This document shows positions 8,376-16,349 of a stretch of 64,000 bases of DNA, piece after piece; position 1 is the stretch's first letter, and each line of letters begins with the position of its first letter. The notes under the pieces are model-generated. The model saw only the letters and a program-made list of their open reading frames with translations, was not told the origin of the DNA and did not search any database. The translations under genes and the position numbers were made by a program. The stretch is from NCBI RefSeq assembly GCF_000348785.1, contig NC_020520.1, positions 682,001-746,000 on the forward strand, given 5' to 3'. The DNA comes from Ilumatobacter coccineus YM16-304. GTDB lineage: Bacteria > Actinomycetota > Acidimicrobiia > Acidimicrobiales > Ilumatobacteraceae.

Positions 8376-8937
8376 AGTCCGATTCCTCATCGGTGATCAC
8401 GAGTTCGGCTTGCTCAGGGTTCTGCCCGACGAGCACGAGCCCCCGAATGGCGTAGAGCAACATGAGCACGACCGAGATGAACGCCCCGCCGGTCACGGCG
8501 CCACCGAACAGCACGGCGTAGTAGACGACGACGTACCAACTCGGTTCCGCGTCGGCCTCACCGAGCGGGAAGCTGAGAAACATCAACAGGAGGACCGACC
8601 CCACGATCAGTGAGGTCGTGAGGAACGAGATCTGCCGGATCCGGCGGTAGTGGCTCTGCCTGAACTCGAGATCGTTGCTGATGCTGAACGTGATGAGCGT
8701 CAGCATCAACGCCAGGATCGTCGCCCCGCCGGCCACGTACGACGACGCCGCGAAGCGAACCGTCGGAAGCACCGCATCGAGCAGTCGGCGCGCCTCGAAC
8801 GACGTGGCCGTCCCGACGAACGCCATGCCGCCGAACCCCACGATCGCGGCCGCCAAGCCTCCGCCCATGGCGATCTTCGAATGGTGGAGTCGCTCGTTGC
8901 GCTCCGCATCGGACTCGGGTGTTGACGAGCGGCTCAT
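8374..8937 (-). CDS. Four-span integral membrane protein, hypothetical
   Basis: A 187-residue membrane protein. A short charged N-terminus (ERNERLHHSK) is followed by four hydrophobic segments at about residues 24-45, 62-85, 103-123 and 138-163, and an acidic tail ending EESD. No transport or enzymatic motif is visible. The start ATG at 8937 lies just left of the large hairpin that ends the ferritin-like gene, so it probably has its own promoter in the ~45-base gap. Function unknown. Confidence 0.75.
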   Translation of the reverse strand: MSRSSTPESDAERNERLHHSKIAMGGGLAAAIVGFGGMAFVGTATSFEARRLLDAVLPTVRFAASSYVAGGATILALMLTLITFSISNDLEFRQSHYRRIRQISFLTTSLIVGSVLLLMFLSFPLGEADAEPSWYVVVYYAVLFGGAVTGGAFISVVLMLLYAIRGLVLVGQNPEQAELVITDEESD

Positions 8938-8981
8938 CGGCCGTCCTTTCGGCGTCGGTGTTCGGGTCGGAAAACGAGAAC

Positions 8982-9024
8982 GGGCGCCGGACGCTTTGTC
9001 TCAGAGACAAAGCGTCCGGCGCCC
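8982..9024 (-). terminator. Large intrinsic terminator of the DUF2383 gene
   Basis: Perfect 21-bp inverted repeat (8982-9002 with 9004-9024) around a single base, followed on the minus strand by a T-rich run (GTTCTCGTTTTCC). It sits 23 bases after the stop of the ferritin-like gene. The stem is long for an ordinary terminator. Confidence 0.8.
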
Positions 9025-9046
9025 GGAAGCGTCCTCGGTGCGTGCG

Positions 9047-9493
9047 TCAGGCGACGGTGTCGCGGAGCCGCTTCACTTCGTCGTGAGCGGACTGGATGTG
9101 CAGGAACTGACGCTCGATCGTCTGGCGCAGGTCGGCCGAGATGTCGGCCTCGAGCGCCTTCTTGTACTCCGACACGGCGTGGTCCTCGCCCTGTTCGGCG
9201 GCGTCGAGCACACCGTCGGGATCGGAGCCGGCGATTGCGTCCTTCAGCGACATCCAGCCACGGTGAACGGCGGCGAGCACGCTGCCGTCCTCGTCGATGT
9301 CGTCGCCGTACGCGGCGGCCATGCGGTCGAGTTCGGTGCAGAAGTCGGCACGCTGTTCGGAGAATGCCCGGAACTTCGACGCCAGATCGGCGCGGTCGGT
9401 CTCGGCGAGTTTGTCGGCGGCTTCGGCAAAGCCCTTCTTTCCGTCCTGAAGGGTTTCGATGAGGTCCTTGGTGACTTTGCGGTCGGTAGACAT
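9047..9493 (-). CDS. DUF2383 / PA2169-family four-helix-bundle protein
   Basis: A 148-residue all-helical protein resembling ferritin-like DUF2383 (PA2169 family): KDLIETLQDGKKGFAEAA at the N-terminus, a FCTELDRM segment, and a C-terminal HIQSAHDEVKRLRD helix with Glu/His residues placed as in diiron bundles. Members are stress-induced and of uncertain metal content. A good AAAGGA ribosome-binding site precedes the ATG at 9493. It belongs with DUF6458 and CsbD to a stress-gene cluster and has a very strong terminator downstream. Confidence 0.85.
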   Translation of the reverse strand: MSTDRKVTKDLIETLQDGKKGFAEAADKLAETDRADLASKFRAFSEQRADFCTELDRMAAAYGDDIDEDGSVLAAVHRGWMSLKDAIAGSDPDGVLDAAEQGEDHAVSEYKKALEADISADLRQTIERQFLHIQSAHDEVKRLRDTVA

Positions 9494-9541
9494 GTGATTC
9501 CTTTCGTTGGCGGAAGCTCCATGTCGGAGCTGTAATGAGAG

Positions 9542-9567
9542 TTACCCGAATTGCCGGAAACCATTCG
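9542..9567 (-). promoter_or_regulatory. Possible SigB-like promoter of the DUF2383 gene
   Basis: On the minus strand a GGGTAA element (9547-9542) is preceded by a GAAT element 15 bases away. The -10 matches the stress-sigma consensus well and the -35 only partly. It lies about 50 bases upstream of the start at 9493. From here to the terminator at 9725 no other feature is visible. Confidence 0.4.
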
Positions 9568-9724
9568 TCGATGTCGCATATTTCTTTCAAATCGGCACTG
9601 CACCTTTCGCTGGAAATCCCCCACTTGGAGGACGTTCGAGTCGTTGTGACGGTGTTGCTTCGAGTGGGTCGGTGAAGAGGTCGGAATCGTCGGCGGATCG
9701 CTCGGCGCGGAGACCCCGAACGCG

Positions 9725-9758
9725 ACGAAGCGCCCCGGTCGCAACCGGGGCGCTTCGT
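9725..9758 (-). terminator. Terminator of the DUF6458 gene
   Basis: Perfect 15-bp stem (9725-9739 with 9744-9758), loop CGCA, about 50 bases beyond the DUF6458 stop at 9811. It has no strong T-run on the minus side, but stem strength and position make it a likely terminator. Confidence 0.6.
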
Positions 9759-9810
9759 TGTTGGGGGGGATCTGGACGCCAGCCGTCGGGATGGCGTCGG
9801 TGTGATGGGA

Positions 9811-10059
9811 TCAGCGCACCTGTGACTCTTCGACGACGTGCTGTCCGTCAGGCGACACATGGCGTTCCGAGCGCATGCGGCGACTCGACATCGACATGAA
9901 TCCGGCGGCCTGGATCGCCGCCACGACGAGTGCGAGCACACCGCCTGCCATGAGGATGTAGCCGATTGCCTCGAGGTCGAGGCCGTCGACGGCGGTGTCG
10001 ACACCGAAGGCCACGATGGCGCCGGCGACGATGAGAATGACTCCGAGTGTTGCAAACAT
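9811..10059 (-). CDS. DUF6458 family small membrane protein
   Basis: An 82-residue protein with two membrane spans (residues 3-20 and 33-52) linked by VDGLDLEAIGYILM, the pattern of the actinobacterial DUF6458 family, and a charged cytoplasmic tail rich in Arg/Ser. A GAAAGAGGAA ribosome-binding region precedes the ATG. It is driven by a near-consensus SigB-type promoter at 10120-10145, divergent from the CsbD gene. The function of the family is unknown; the promoter suggests an envelope or general stress role. Confidence 0.8.
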   Translation of the reverse strand: MFATLGVILIVAGAIVAFGVDTAVDGLDLEAIGYILMAGGVLALVVAAIQAAGFMSMSSRRMRSERHVSPDGQHVVEESQVR

Positions 10060-10119
10060 GAGATTCCTCTTTCCTTCCGGCCGTGGCCGGTCTGTGGTGG
10101 TTGCTCAGGTGAACGAGCA

Positions 10120-10145
10120 GTACCCGATCGGCGACTGATTCAAAC
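10120..10145 (-). promoter_or_regulatory. SigB/SigF-type promoter for the DUF6458 gene
   Basis: On the minus strand GTTT (10145-10142), 16 bases, GGGTAC (10125-10120), about 60 bases before the start codon at 10059. It has the same hexamers and spacing as the CsbD promoter on the opposite strand 160 bases away. Confidence 0.7.
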
Positions 10146-10302
10146 CGTGGAGAGAGGAAAGGCGCGGGAAGCTGGCCACCTGACCCTTCGGCAAAAGCGG
10201 TCCATTCGTTGCCGAAATGGGGGTACTGAGAATTCCCGTAATGACGCGTCGGCAGTTGGTGATCGCTCGACGCTGCCGTGTGCAGATCATTTCGTGCCAG
10301 AC

Positions 10303-10328
10303 GTTTGAGCGAACGGGGTGGCGGGTAC
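10303..10328 (+). promoter_or_regulatory. SigB/SigF-type promoter for csbD
   Basis: GTTT (10303-10306), 16 bases, GGGTAC (10323-10328), 72 bases before the CsbD start codon. CsbD-type genes are classical general-stress sigma targets, which supports the reading. The rest of the 340-base divergent gap shows no gene. Confidence 0.7.
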
Positions 10329-10400
10329 GACCCCATTGTCTCGAAAGCGGACGGTGACACATCGCAACCGCCGCACACCCGCCAAACAAAGGAGAACCAC

Positions 10401-10586
10401 ATGAGTGGAGAAGCTGACCAGGCAAAGGGCCGCATCAAGCAGGCCGCTGGCGATCTGACCGGCAACGACGACCTCGAGCGAGAGGGCGAAGCCGACGAGA
10501 CCGCCGGCAAACTCAAGGACAAGGTCGACGACGTCAAGGACAAGGTCAACGACGGCATCGACAAGCTCAAGGAAAAGACGTCCTGA
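10401..10586 (+). CDS. CsbD family stress protein
   Basis: A 61-residue, highly charged protein beginning MSGEADQAKGRIKQAAGDLTG, the diagnostic N-terminus of the CsbD family, followed by DDLEREGEADETAGKLKDK and a repetitive Lys/Asp helix (KDKVDDVKDKVNDGIDKLKEK). The usual CsbD length is 60-70. A strong AAAGGAG site lies just before the ATG. A SigB-like promoter lies upstream and a clean terminator downstream, so it is monocistronic. Family members are abundant under general stress; the molecular role is not established. Confidence 0.95.
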   Translation: MSGEADQAKGRIKQAAGDLTGNDDLEREGEADETAGKLKDKVDDVKDKVNDGIDKLKEKTS

Positions 10587-10616
10587 ACGACGCGATCGTC
10601 ACTCGATGATGATCAG

Positions 10617-10650
10617 ACGGAGCCCCGAATCATCAGGTTCGGGGCTCCGT
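10617..10650 (+). terminator. Intrinsic terminator after csbD
   Basis: Perfect 13-bp stem (10617-10629 with 10638-10650) and an 8-base loop, 30 bases after the CsbD stop. Confidence 0.7.
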
Positions 10651-10686
10651 CGCGCACGGACCCCCGAGAGCTGAAAGGCTGAACCG

Positions 10687-11091
10687 ATGACTACTGACGT
10701 GAACCTGCTCGACATCGCACGTGAGGCGAGGCAGAAGTCGTACGCACCCTTCTCCAAGTTCCGCGCCGGAGCAGCGCTCGAGACCACGAGCGGCGACATC
10801 GTCCCCGGCGTGATCGTCGAGAACGTCTCGCTGGGACTCGCCATGTGTGCCGAGCGCGTGGCGTTGTTCGCCGCCGTCGCTCAGGGCCAGCGCCCGGCGC
10901 GACTGGGCCTGGTCGCACCGTCGACCGACGGCGACCTGACGTGGCCATGCGGGGCCTGCCTCCAGGTCGCGCTCGAACTCGGTGGGGCTGAGATGGTGAT
11001 CGAGGTCGGCAACATCGACGGCACCGAATCGGGCCGAGCCACCGTCGGAGAACTCATCCCGCGCGGCCCGAAGGTCGACGTCGACGACTGA
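10687..11091 (+). CDS. cdd: Cytidine deaminase
   Basis: A 134-residue tetrameric-type cytidine deaminase for pyrimidine salvage (cytidine to uridine). Zinc ligands and catalytic acid are all present: Cys54 and Glu56 in MCAER, and Cys88 and Cys91 in PCGAC. The N-terminal substrate loop AYAPFSKFRAGAAL-type sequence is at residues 19-31. Length is normal. It is a lone gene: a terminator lies upstream and the next gene converges on it. Confidence 0.95.
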   Translation: MTTDVNLLDIAREARQKSYAPFSKFRAGAALETTSGDIVPGVIVENVSLGLAMCAERVALFAAVAQGQRPARLGLVAPSTDGDLTWPCGACLQVALELGGAEMVIEVGNIDGTESGRATVGELIPRGPKVDVDD

Positions 11092-11180
11092 CGCGTGGTG
11101 TGGGTCAGTCGGCGACGCCGCTCGCGTGACGCAACCAGTGCCCTCGGTCGGCGTCGGTCACGCAAACCGGCGATGCGAGC

Positions 11181-12152
11181 TCAGGCGGTCACCGCGTCGA
11201 CGACGCGTCGCATCACCCTGCCGCGTTCGACTGCGCCGCCCGACGTCGCCACACCCGACAGGTTGACGCCGGCGATCGAACCGGAACCGAGCAACTCGCC
11301 CGCCATCGCCACCGCCAGGTCGAGTCCCGTGGAGAACGGGTCGCTCGACGTGTGCATCGCATTCACGGCGTCGTCGGCGATCGTGAGCCCAGGGAACTGC
11401 TCGAGCGCCGCCATCGACGCCAAGTCGGTCATGACCGGTACCGGCGCGTACATCGGGAGCCGGCAGCCGAGCGCCGATGCCTGTTCGGCGAATGCGATGA
11501 CGTCGGCGACCGGACCGCTGTGATTGAGCACGGCGATGTCGGCGCCCGCTCGTTGCTTCTCCACGAGACGGGCGGCGCGCTGGCGGGTCGGCTCGGCAGC
11601 CGGACTCTCGGCAACCGCGACTCGTCCGCCGCGCGAGCGCACTTCGCCGGCGAGCAACGTTCCTTCCGACACGAACGTCACGTCCGGGTGAGCGGTGAAG
11701 CGTGCGCTCGGATGATCTCCCGTCACGCACAGTACGGCCGCGACCCCGGCGGCGAGGAGACCGTCGATCATCTCGGCGCGCTCGTCGGTTGAACGGTCGC
11801 GTCCGGTGATCGTGGCGATGGTGGGCACGCCGGCGTCGACCGTGCGCTCCGCTGCAGCGACCCGGTCGACAGCCGGGGGATCATCGAGATGATCGCCGAG
11901 CAGGACGGCGACACCGGACGCGGCGTAGTCGTCGAGAACCTGCCGATCGACGCGATCGTCACCGGTCGGTCGATGGTCGACGAGGAAGCGGGGCAGTTCG
12001 ATCGCTCTGGGTGCCAGCTCGGTGCCGGCCCACTCGACGAGTGGTCGGCCGACGAAGGGGCACGGCTCGTCGACGACCTCGCAGCCGCCGCCGGTGCGAA
12101 CGCCGCCGCACGGTCCGTACCTCATCGACTTCGGACACGCGCCGAGCTCCAT
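11181..12152 (-). CDS. Methylenetetrahydrofolate reductase-like protein with N-terminal Cys-rich MTHFR_C module
   Basis: A 323-residue protein. Residues 1-33 hold a cysteine cluster (GACPKSMRYGPCGG, then GCEVVDEPCPF) of the MTHFR_C/DUF5981 type, which usually lies at the C-terminal side or in a separate subunit in complexed reductases. The rest is a MetF-like TIM barrel with VAAVLCVTGDHP near residue 180 and further barrel strands to the end. It should interconvert 5-methyl- and 5,10-methylene-tetrahydrofolate using FAD. Its ATG shares one base with the stop of the upstream DmdA-like gene, so it probably re-oxidises the 5-methyl-THF that gene makes. Confidence 0.8.
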   Translation of the reverse strand: MELGACPKSMRYGPCGGVRTGGGCEVVDEPCPFVGRPLVEWAGTELAPRAIELPRFLVDHRPTGDDRVDRQVLDDYAASGVAVLLGDHLDDPPAVDRVAAAERTVDAGVPTIATITGRDRSTDERAEMIDGLLAAGVAAVLCVTGDHPSARFTAHPDVTFVSEGTLLAGEVRSRGGRVAVAESPAAEPTRQRAARLVEKQRAGADIAVLNHSGPVADVIAFAEQASALGCRLPMYAPVPVMTDLASMAALEQFPGLTIADDAVNAMHTSSDPFSTGLDLAVAMAGELLGSGSIAGVNLSGVATSGGAVERGRVMRRVVDAVTA

Positions 12153-13291
12153 CAGCGGTCGTGGCCCGGCAGTGGCTCCTCGAACGGCAGCTCGACGAAG
12201 GTCAGCTCACACGCACCCGATGGCGGCTCGGCGCGGCCGGTGGAACCCGGCTCGACGTCGCGATCGACGAGGGCCAGACCGAGGTTGACCGCGAATCGCG
12301 GCGACCACGCCGCCGCGCGGAGTTCGCCGAGCGTCGTCGCTCCCGACGAGATCGGAACGGGGTGCGGCAACGTGTCGCGGCGCGGTCCGTCGATCACCAC
12401 CCCGAGCAGTCGTCGTTCGGGTCCGGCGTCTCGGATGCGGCGGAGGGCGTCGCGGCCGACGAAGTCGTCGTGGTCGAGATCGATCGTGTCGCCCAGACCG
12501 AGTTCGAGTGGGTTGGCGTGATAGCCGGTGTCGGTGCCGTACGACAGCAGGACGTTCTCGATGCGTTCGGACGGGTTCGGCGCTGCCGGACCGATCCCGT
12601 GCGCTTGGCCGGCCGACGCGACGGCGGTCCACAGACGCGATGCGTGTCGAGGGTCGTCGAGGAAGATCTCGTAGCCGCCCTGCGTGCTCCAACCCGATCG
12701 CGACACCATGACGTCGAGTCCGTCGATCGTCGCCGACCGCTGTTCGAGGTCGTTCATCCCGTCGACGTCGACGCCCAGATCGGACATGACGGCCTCGGCG
12801 AGTGGACCCTGCAGCGCAAGGGTGACCGTGTCGAGTTCGGTCACCGAGCAATCGGCACCGCGCTCACGGGCGATGGCGTCGATCCACAGACGGATGTCGG
12901 CGTCGGCGATCGAGAAGTGCCACTCGTCGACGTCGACGTGGAACAGGATCGGGTCGTTGATGAGGACGCCGTGGTGGTCGACCATCGGCGCGTATGCCGC
13001 GATGCCCACGTCGATCTTGCTTGCGTCGATCGCGGTGACGTACTGGACGATCGAGTCGGCGTCGGGTCCACGTACCGCGACGTGGCGTTGCGCAGCGACG
13101 TCCCAGATCGTGACGGCCTCGGTGAGCAACCGGTACTCCTCGTCGGCGTCGCCGTAGCTCATCGGCAGCCACATGTGGTTGTAGCTCGACACGGCGCTGA
13201 GACCGGCCTGCACGGTGTCGTCCCAGAACGGCGATTTGCGAACTCGCGGTCCGATGGCGGCGAGCACCTCGACGTCGGCGGTGATCGACAT
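12152..13291 (-). CDS. dmdA: GcvT-family methyltransferase, DmdA-like (DMSP demethylase candidate)
   Basis: A 379-residue tetrahydrofolate-dependent methyltransferase of the GcvT/aminomethyltransferase fold. It resembles dimethylsulfoniopropionate demethylase DmdA (~370 residues) more than glycine-cleavage T protein. Recognisable blocks in DmdA order are SSYNHMWLP, IWDVAAQRHV, VLINDPI, FSIADADIRLW, SRSGWSTQGGYEI and SERIENVLLSYGTDT. DmdA moves a methyl group from DMSP to THF, giving methylmercaptopropionate and 5-methyl-THF. The start at 13291 (MSITADV) was chosen as the first ATG before conserved sequence. Coupling to a MetF-like gene supports a demethylation role. Alternatives are another O- or N-demethylase of the same fold, such as vanillate- or dimethylglycine-type. 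The symbol is provisional. Confidence 0.68.
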   Translation of the reverse strand: MSITADVEVLAAIGPRVRKSPFWDDTVQAGLSAVSSYNHMWLPMSYGDADEEYRLLTEAVTIWDVAAQRHVAVRGPDADSIVQYVTAIDASKIDVGIAAYAPMVDHHGVLINDPILFHVDVDEWHFSIADADIRLWIDAIARERGADCSVTELDTVTLALQGPLAEAVMSDLGVDVDGMNDLEQRSATIDGLDVMVSRSGWSTQGGYEIFLDDPRHASRLWTAVASAGQAHGIGPAAPNPSERIENVLLSYGTDTGYHANPLELGLGDTIDLDHDDFVGRDALRRIRDAGPERRLLGVVIDGPRRDTLPHPVPISSGATTLGELRAAAWSPRFAVNLGLALVDRDVEPGSTGRAEPPSGACELTFVELPFEEPLPGHDR

Positions 13292-13431
13292 CACGCACCA
13301 TCCGTTCGAGGCGAGCCGACGGCCGACGCGACGTCGCCGTCGATGAGTGGGCAGTCGCATGTGTTCATACGGCCGGGATATCACGGGTCGCGCAGATGCC
13401 GCCACTCGTTCTCGGAGTCGACGGCCGCGCG

Positions 13432-13980
13432 TCAGGAGGGTCGGGCGATGCTTCGTGCTCGGACGATCGCCACACCGGCTGCGGCGATCGCCAGTGCGAG
13501 CGCGGTGAGCAGGCCGTTGCCGTCTGCGGCGCGACGATCGAACGCGAGCACGAGGACCCACACCACGACGGTGGCGCTCGACACCGCGCCGACTCGCCGG
13601 AGCCAGGCGGCGAGCGTGGCGGTCGGGAGCACGCCACCGATCGGAACGGACGCCGACACGGCGATCACCGAGTGATAGACGAGCAGGCACGTGCTGGCCA
13701 CCGGTAGCCACGGCGTGGTCACGTCGTCGACGACCGCCAACCAGTGCCACACGACGATGGCGATCGTGACGTCGGCGGTGTGCGTGTCGGGTCGTACGGC
13801 CGAGGCGATGGCGAGTCCGGCCACCAGCGCGAGCCCGAGCGGCCACCATCGACCGTTCGCCCCCGTCGCTGCCAGCACCGCTCCGAGCGACGCCGCGAGC
13901 GCGAGCAGGCGGAGCAGCCACTGCTGTCGGCTCGTCGCGTGGATCTCGTCGATCCACTGCTGTAGTCGGGCGGCGTTCAT
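13432..13980 (-). CDS. Integral membrane protein of the MoxR-DUF58 cluster
   Basis: A 182-residue protein with about five hydrophobic spans (residues ~24-40, 47-62, 71-88, 95-115 and 135-175). It ends with a short Arg/Ser tail. Its ATG overlaps the DUF58 stop by ATGA, so it is the last gene of the cluster. No motif identifies a function; small membrane proteins commonly close MoxR-DUF58 operons. Confidence 0.72.
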   Translation of the reverse strand: MNAARLQQWIDEIHATSRQQWLLRLLALAASLGAVLAATGANGRWWPLGLALVAGLAIASAVRPDTHTADVTIAIVVWHWLAVVDDVTTPWLPVASTCLLVYHSVIAVSASVPIGGVLPTATLAAWLRRVGAVSSATVVVWVLVLAFDRRAADGNGLLTALALAIAAAGVAIVRARSIARPS

Positions 13981-15281
13981 CGCCGGGCCATCCGTGGAGC
14001 CGACGAGCGACGAGCGATCTCGCGCAGGAACGGGTCGAGGCTGCCCGGTCCGCGCCAGGCGATGACGGGGACGCCGACCTGTTGGACCAGGCGAACCTCG
14101 CGGCGCCGTTCGAGCAGACGGATACGCCACGCGAGTTCGGTGGTGGCGTCGTCGTCGAGGTGGACGTCGTCGGGCAGGGTGTCGATCACGGCCACGCCGA
14201 GGCCGCGACTCGCGATCGACGTGGCTCGTTGCAACGCCACCGGTGAGACGAGCGGCGACAACATGATGGCCAACGCGCCGTTGGGGACCATGGTGGGGGC
14301 GCGGCCCTGTGCCGAGACCGGCCGGTACATGTCGGGTTCCACGGTGGCCAGCACGTCGAGGATCCGACGCAGATGACTGCGGCCGCTCGCGGGTGGCACT
14401 GTCGCCGTGAAGCGCGAGTCGAGCACGCGGAGCGACACGCGGTCGCCGCGCAGCAGGAAGTACTCCGAGATCGCGCCGGCGGCACGCACGGTCGTGTCGA
14501 GGCTCGACGACGGCCCGTCGATGCCGCCGGACGGGCCGAAGTCGGCGAGCGCATCGATGAACAGCGCGACGTGCGAATCCTGATCGGCATAGGTGGCGGT
14601 CACGTGCAGTTCGTCGCTGCGCAGCGAGCGGCGCCAGTTGATGCGTCGGAGCCGGTCGCCGGATTGGAACGGCCGGATCCCGGCGAACTCGTTGCCGTCG
14701 CCGGGATGCGCCGAACGGTTGAGCCCGACGAGTCCGTCGGCCCGGTGCGTCGGCGACGCCGCGTCGAACACGTCGGGGAGCGGCAGCGTCGTGACCTGGT
14801 AGCCGACATCGAGGGACTTCCAACGGAACGCACCCCACGACGCGACGGAGACGATGTTGATCGGGCCGATGTCGTGTCGGCCCCAGTGCGTCGCCCGCAT
14901 CGGAATCGCCACGGTGGCCGTCGGATCGTCGTGGCCGACGGCGACGGTGGCCACACCCGAACTCGGCTTGGCTTCGAGCCACGGACGCTCGGGGGCGAAG
15001 GCGATCACGTGATCGACGCCGCCGACGTCGGTCAGCTCAGCGGTCCAGGTCGTCGCCTCCCCCTCGCGCACGGCGGCCGGGCCGATGCGGCCGGCCAGGG
15101 TGGGGTTGCGTTCGGGGCGGGTCATGGTCGACCAGACCGAGACCAAGACGAAGGGCGCCGAGAGCACGAGCAGCATCGGGACGCGAAAGAGCAGCGCGAC
15201 CGCGATGCCGACGGCACCGATGGCCACGGCCCGGAAGTGGGCAGGGCTGGCGCGCCACGGACGCTCGGTCGACACCGTCAT
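13977..15281 (-). CDS. DUF58 domain-containing protein
   Basis: A 434-residue protein: two membrane spans near the N-terminus (residues 18-52), a beta-rich middle region, and the DUF58 core with RINWRRSLRSDELHV followed by the FIDALADFGPSGG acidic metal-site strand (a von Willebrand-like fold). DUF58 proteins work with MoxR AAA ATPases in envelope-linked assembly or maturation. Upstream is the MoxR gene (82-base gap) and downstream a membrane protein overlapping by four bases. Confidence 0.9.
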   Translation of the reverse strand: MTVSTERPWRASPAHFRAVAIGAVGIAVALLFRVPMLLVLSAPFVLVSVWSTMTRPERNPTLAGRIGPAAVREGEATTWTAELTDVGGVDHVIAFAPERPWLEAKPSSGVATVAVGHDDPTATVAIPMRATHWGRHDIGPINIVSVASWGAFRWKSLDVGYQVTTLPLPDVFDAASPTHRADGLVGLNRSAHPGDGNEFAGIRPFQSGDRLRRINWRRSLRSDELHVTATYADQDSHVALFIDALADFGPSGGIDGPSSSLDTTVRAAGAISEYFLLRGDRVSLRVLDSRFTATVPPASGRSHLRRILDVLATVEPDMYRPVSAQGRAPTMVPNGALAIMLSPLVSPVALQRATSIASRGLGVAVIDTLPDDVHLDDDATTELAWRIRLLERRREVRLVQQVGVPVIAWRGPGSLDPFLREIARRSSAPRMARR

Positions 15282-15363
15282 CGCGTCGCCGCCATCACGT
15301 GACCGCCCTCACGTCGCCGCCCGGGATCGGTCGGTCATGCATGCACAGCCTCCGACACCGACG

Positions 15364-16338
15364 TCATGCGTTGTCCGGTTCGAGCGCGGCGGGGGTCGGC
15401 ACCGACGCGAGCACCGCGGCCACGACCGAGGCGCCACTCGCGTTGCTCATCCACAGCTCGGGCTTCACCGCGATGCGATGAGCGAGGACCGCGGTGGCCA
15501 CGGCCTTGACGTCTTCGGGCGTGACGTAGTCGCGGCCGGCGATGACGGCGAACGAACGGGCGACCAGCATCAGCGCGAGCGATCCTCGTGGCGACGAGCC
15601 CATGAGCACGTGGGCGTGGCTGCGCGTCGCCGTGGCCAGTGCGACGCAGTATCGGCCGACGCTCTCGTCGACGGTCACCTGCTCGACGGCCGCCTGCATG
15701 TCGAGCAGCGTGGGCGCGTCGATGATGCCGCGCAGCGTCTGCTCCTCGCGCTGTCGATCGAGTCGACGGTGCAGCACGTCCCACTCCTCGTCGAGCGTCG
15801 GATAGCCGAAGCTCACCTGGATCATGAACCGATCGAGCTGTGCCTCCGGCAGGGGGTAGGTGCCCTCGTACTCGACCGGGTTCGCGGTGGCGAGCACGTG
15901 GAACGGCGCATCGAGCGCGAACGTCTCGCCTTCGATGGTCACCTGTCGTTCCTGCATGGCTTCGAGCAGCGCAGCCTGCGTCTTCGGTGGGGTGCGATTG
16001 ATCTCGTCGGCGAGGAGGAGGCCGGTGAAGAGCGGGCCCTTGCGGAACGAGAACTCGTTGACGCGCTGATCGAAGATGAACGAGCCGGTCAAGTCGGCAG
16101 GGAGCAGGTCGGGTGTGAACTGGGCCCGGGCGAAGTCGAGCCCGAGGGTCTGCGCGAACGACCGCGCCGCCAGCGTCTTGCCCAGACCGGGGAAGTCCTC
16201 GAGGAGGACGTGGCCTCCGGCGAGAATTCCGCTGAGGACCATGGTGAGCGCGTCGCGTTTGCCGATCACCGCCGTCTCGACCTCGTCGAGGATCGACCTC
16301 GCGAGTTGCGAGACCTTCGGGAGTTCGAGTTGCGTCAT
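15364..16338 (-). CDS. MoxR-family AAA+ ATPase
   Basis: A 324-residue ATPase. Walker A FPGLGKT is near residues 49-55, Walker B LLLADEINR at 107-115, sensor 1 HVLATANPVE, and the C-terminal lid carries the arginine region (GASPRGSL-type SSPRGSLAL). This order is typical of MoxR chaperone-like ATPases that act with DUF58/vWA partners. The start at 16338 (MTQLELPK) follows the upstream gene by 11 bases, so they are cotranscribed. Confidence 0.93.
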   Translation of the reverse strand: MTQLELPKVSQLARSILDEVETAVIGKRDALTMVLSGILAGGHVLLEDFPGLGKTLAARSFAQTLGLDFARAQFTPDLLPADLTGSFIFDQRVNEFSFRKGPLFTGLLLADEINRTPPKTQAALLEAMQERQVTIEGETFALDAPFHVLATANPVEYEGTYPLPEAQLDRFMIQVSFGYPTLDEEWDVLHRRLDRQREEQTLRGIIDAPTLLDMQAAVEQVTVDESVGRYCVALATATRSHAHVLMGSSPRGSLALMLVARSFAVIAGRDYVTPEDVKAVATAVLAHRIAVKPELWMSNASGASVVAAVLASVPTPAALEPDNA

Positions 16339-16349
16339 GTCGGGTTCCT

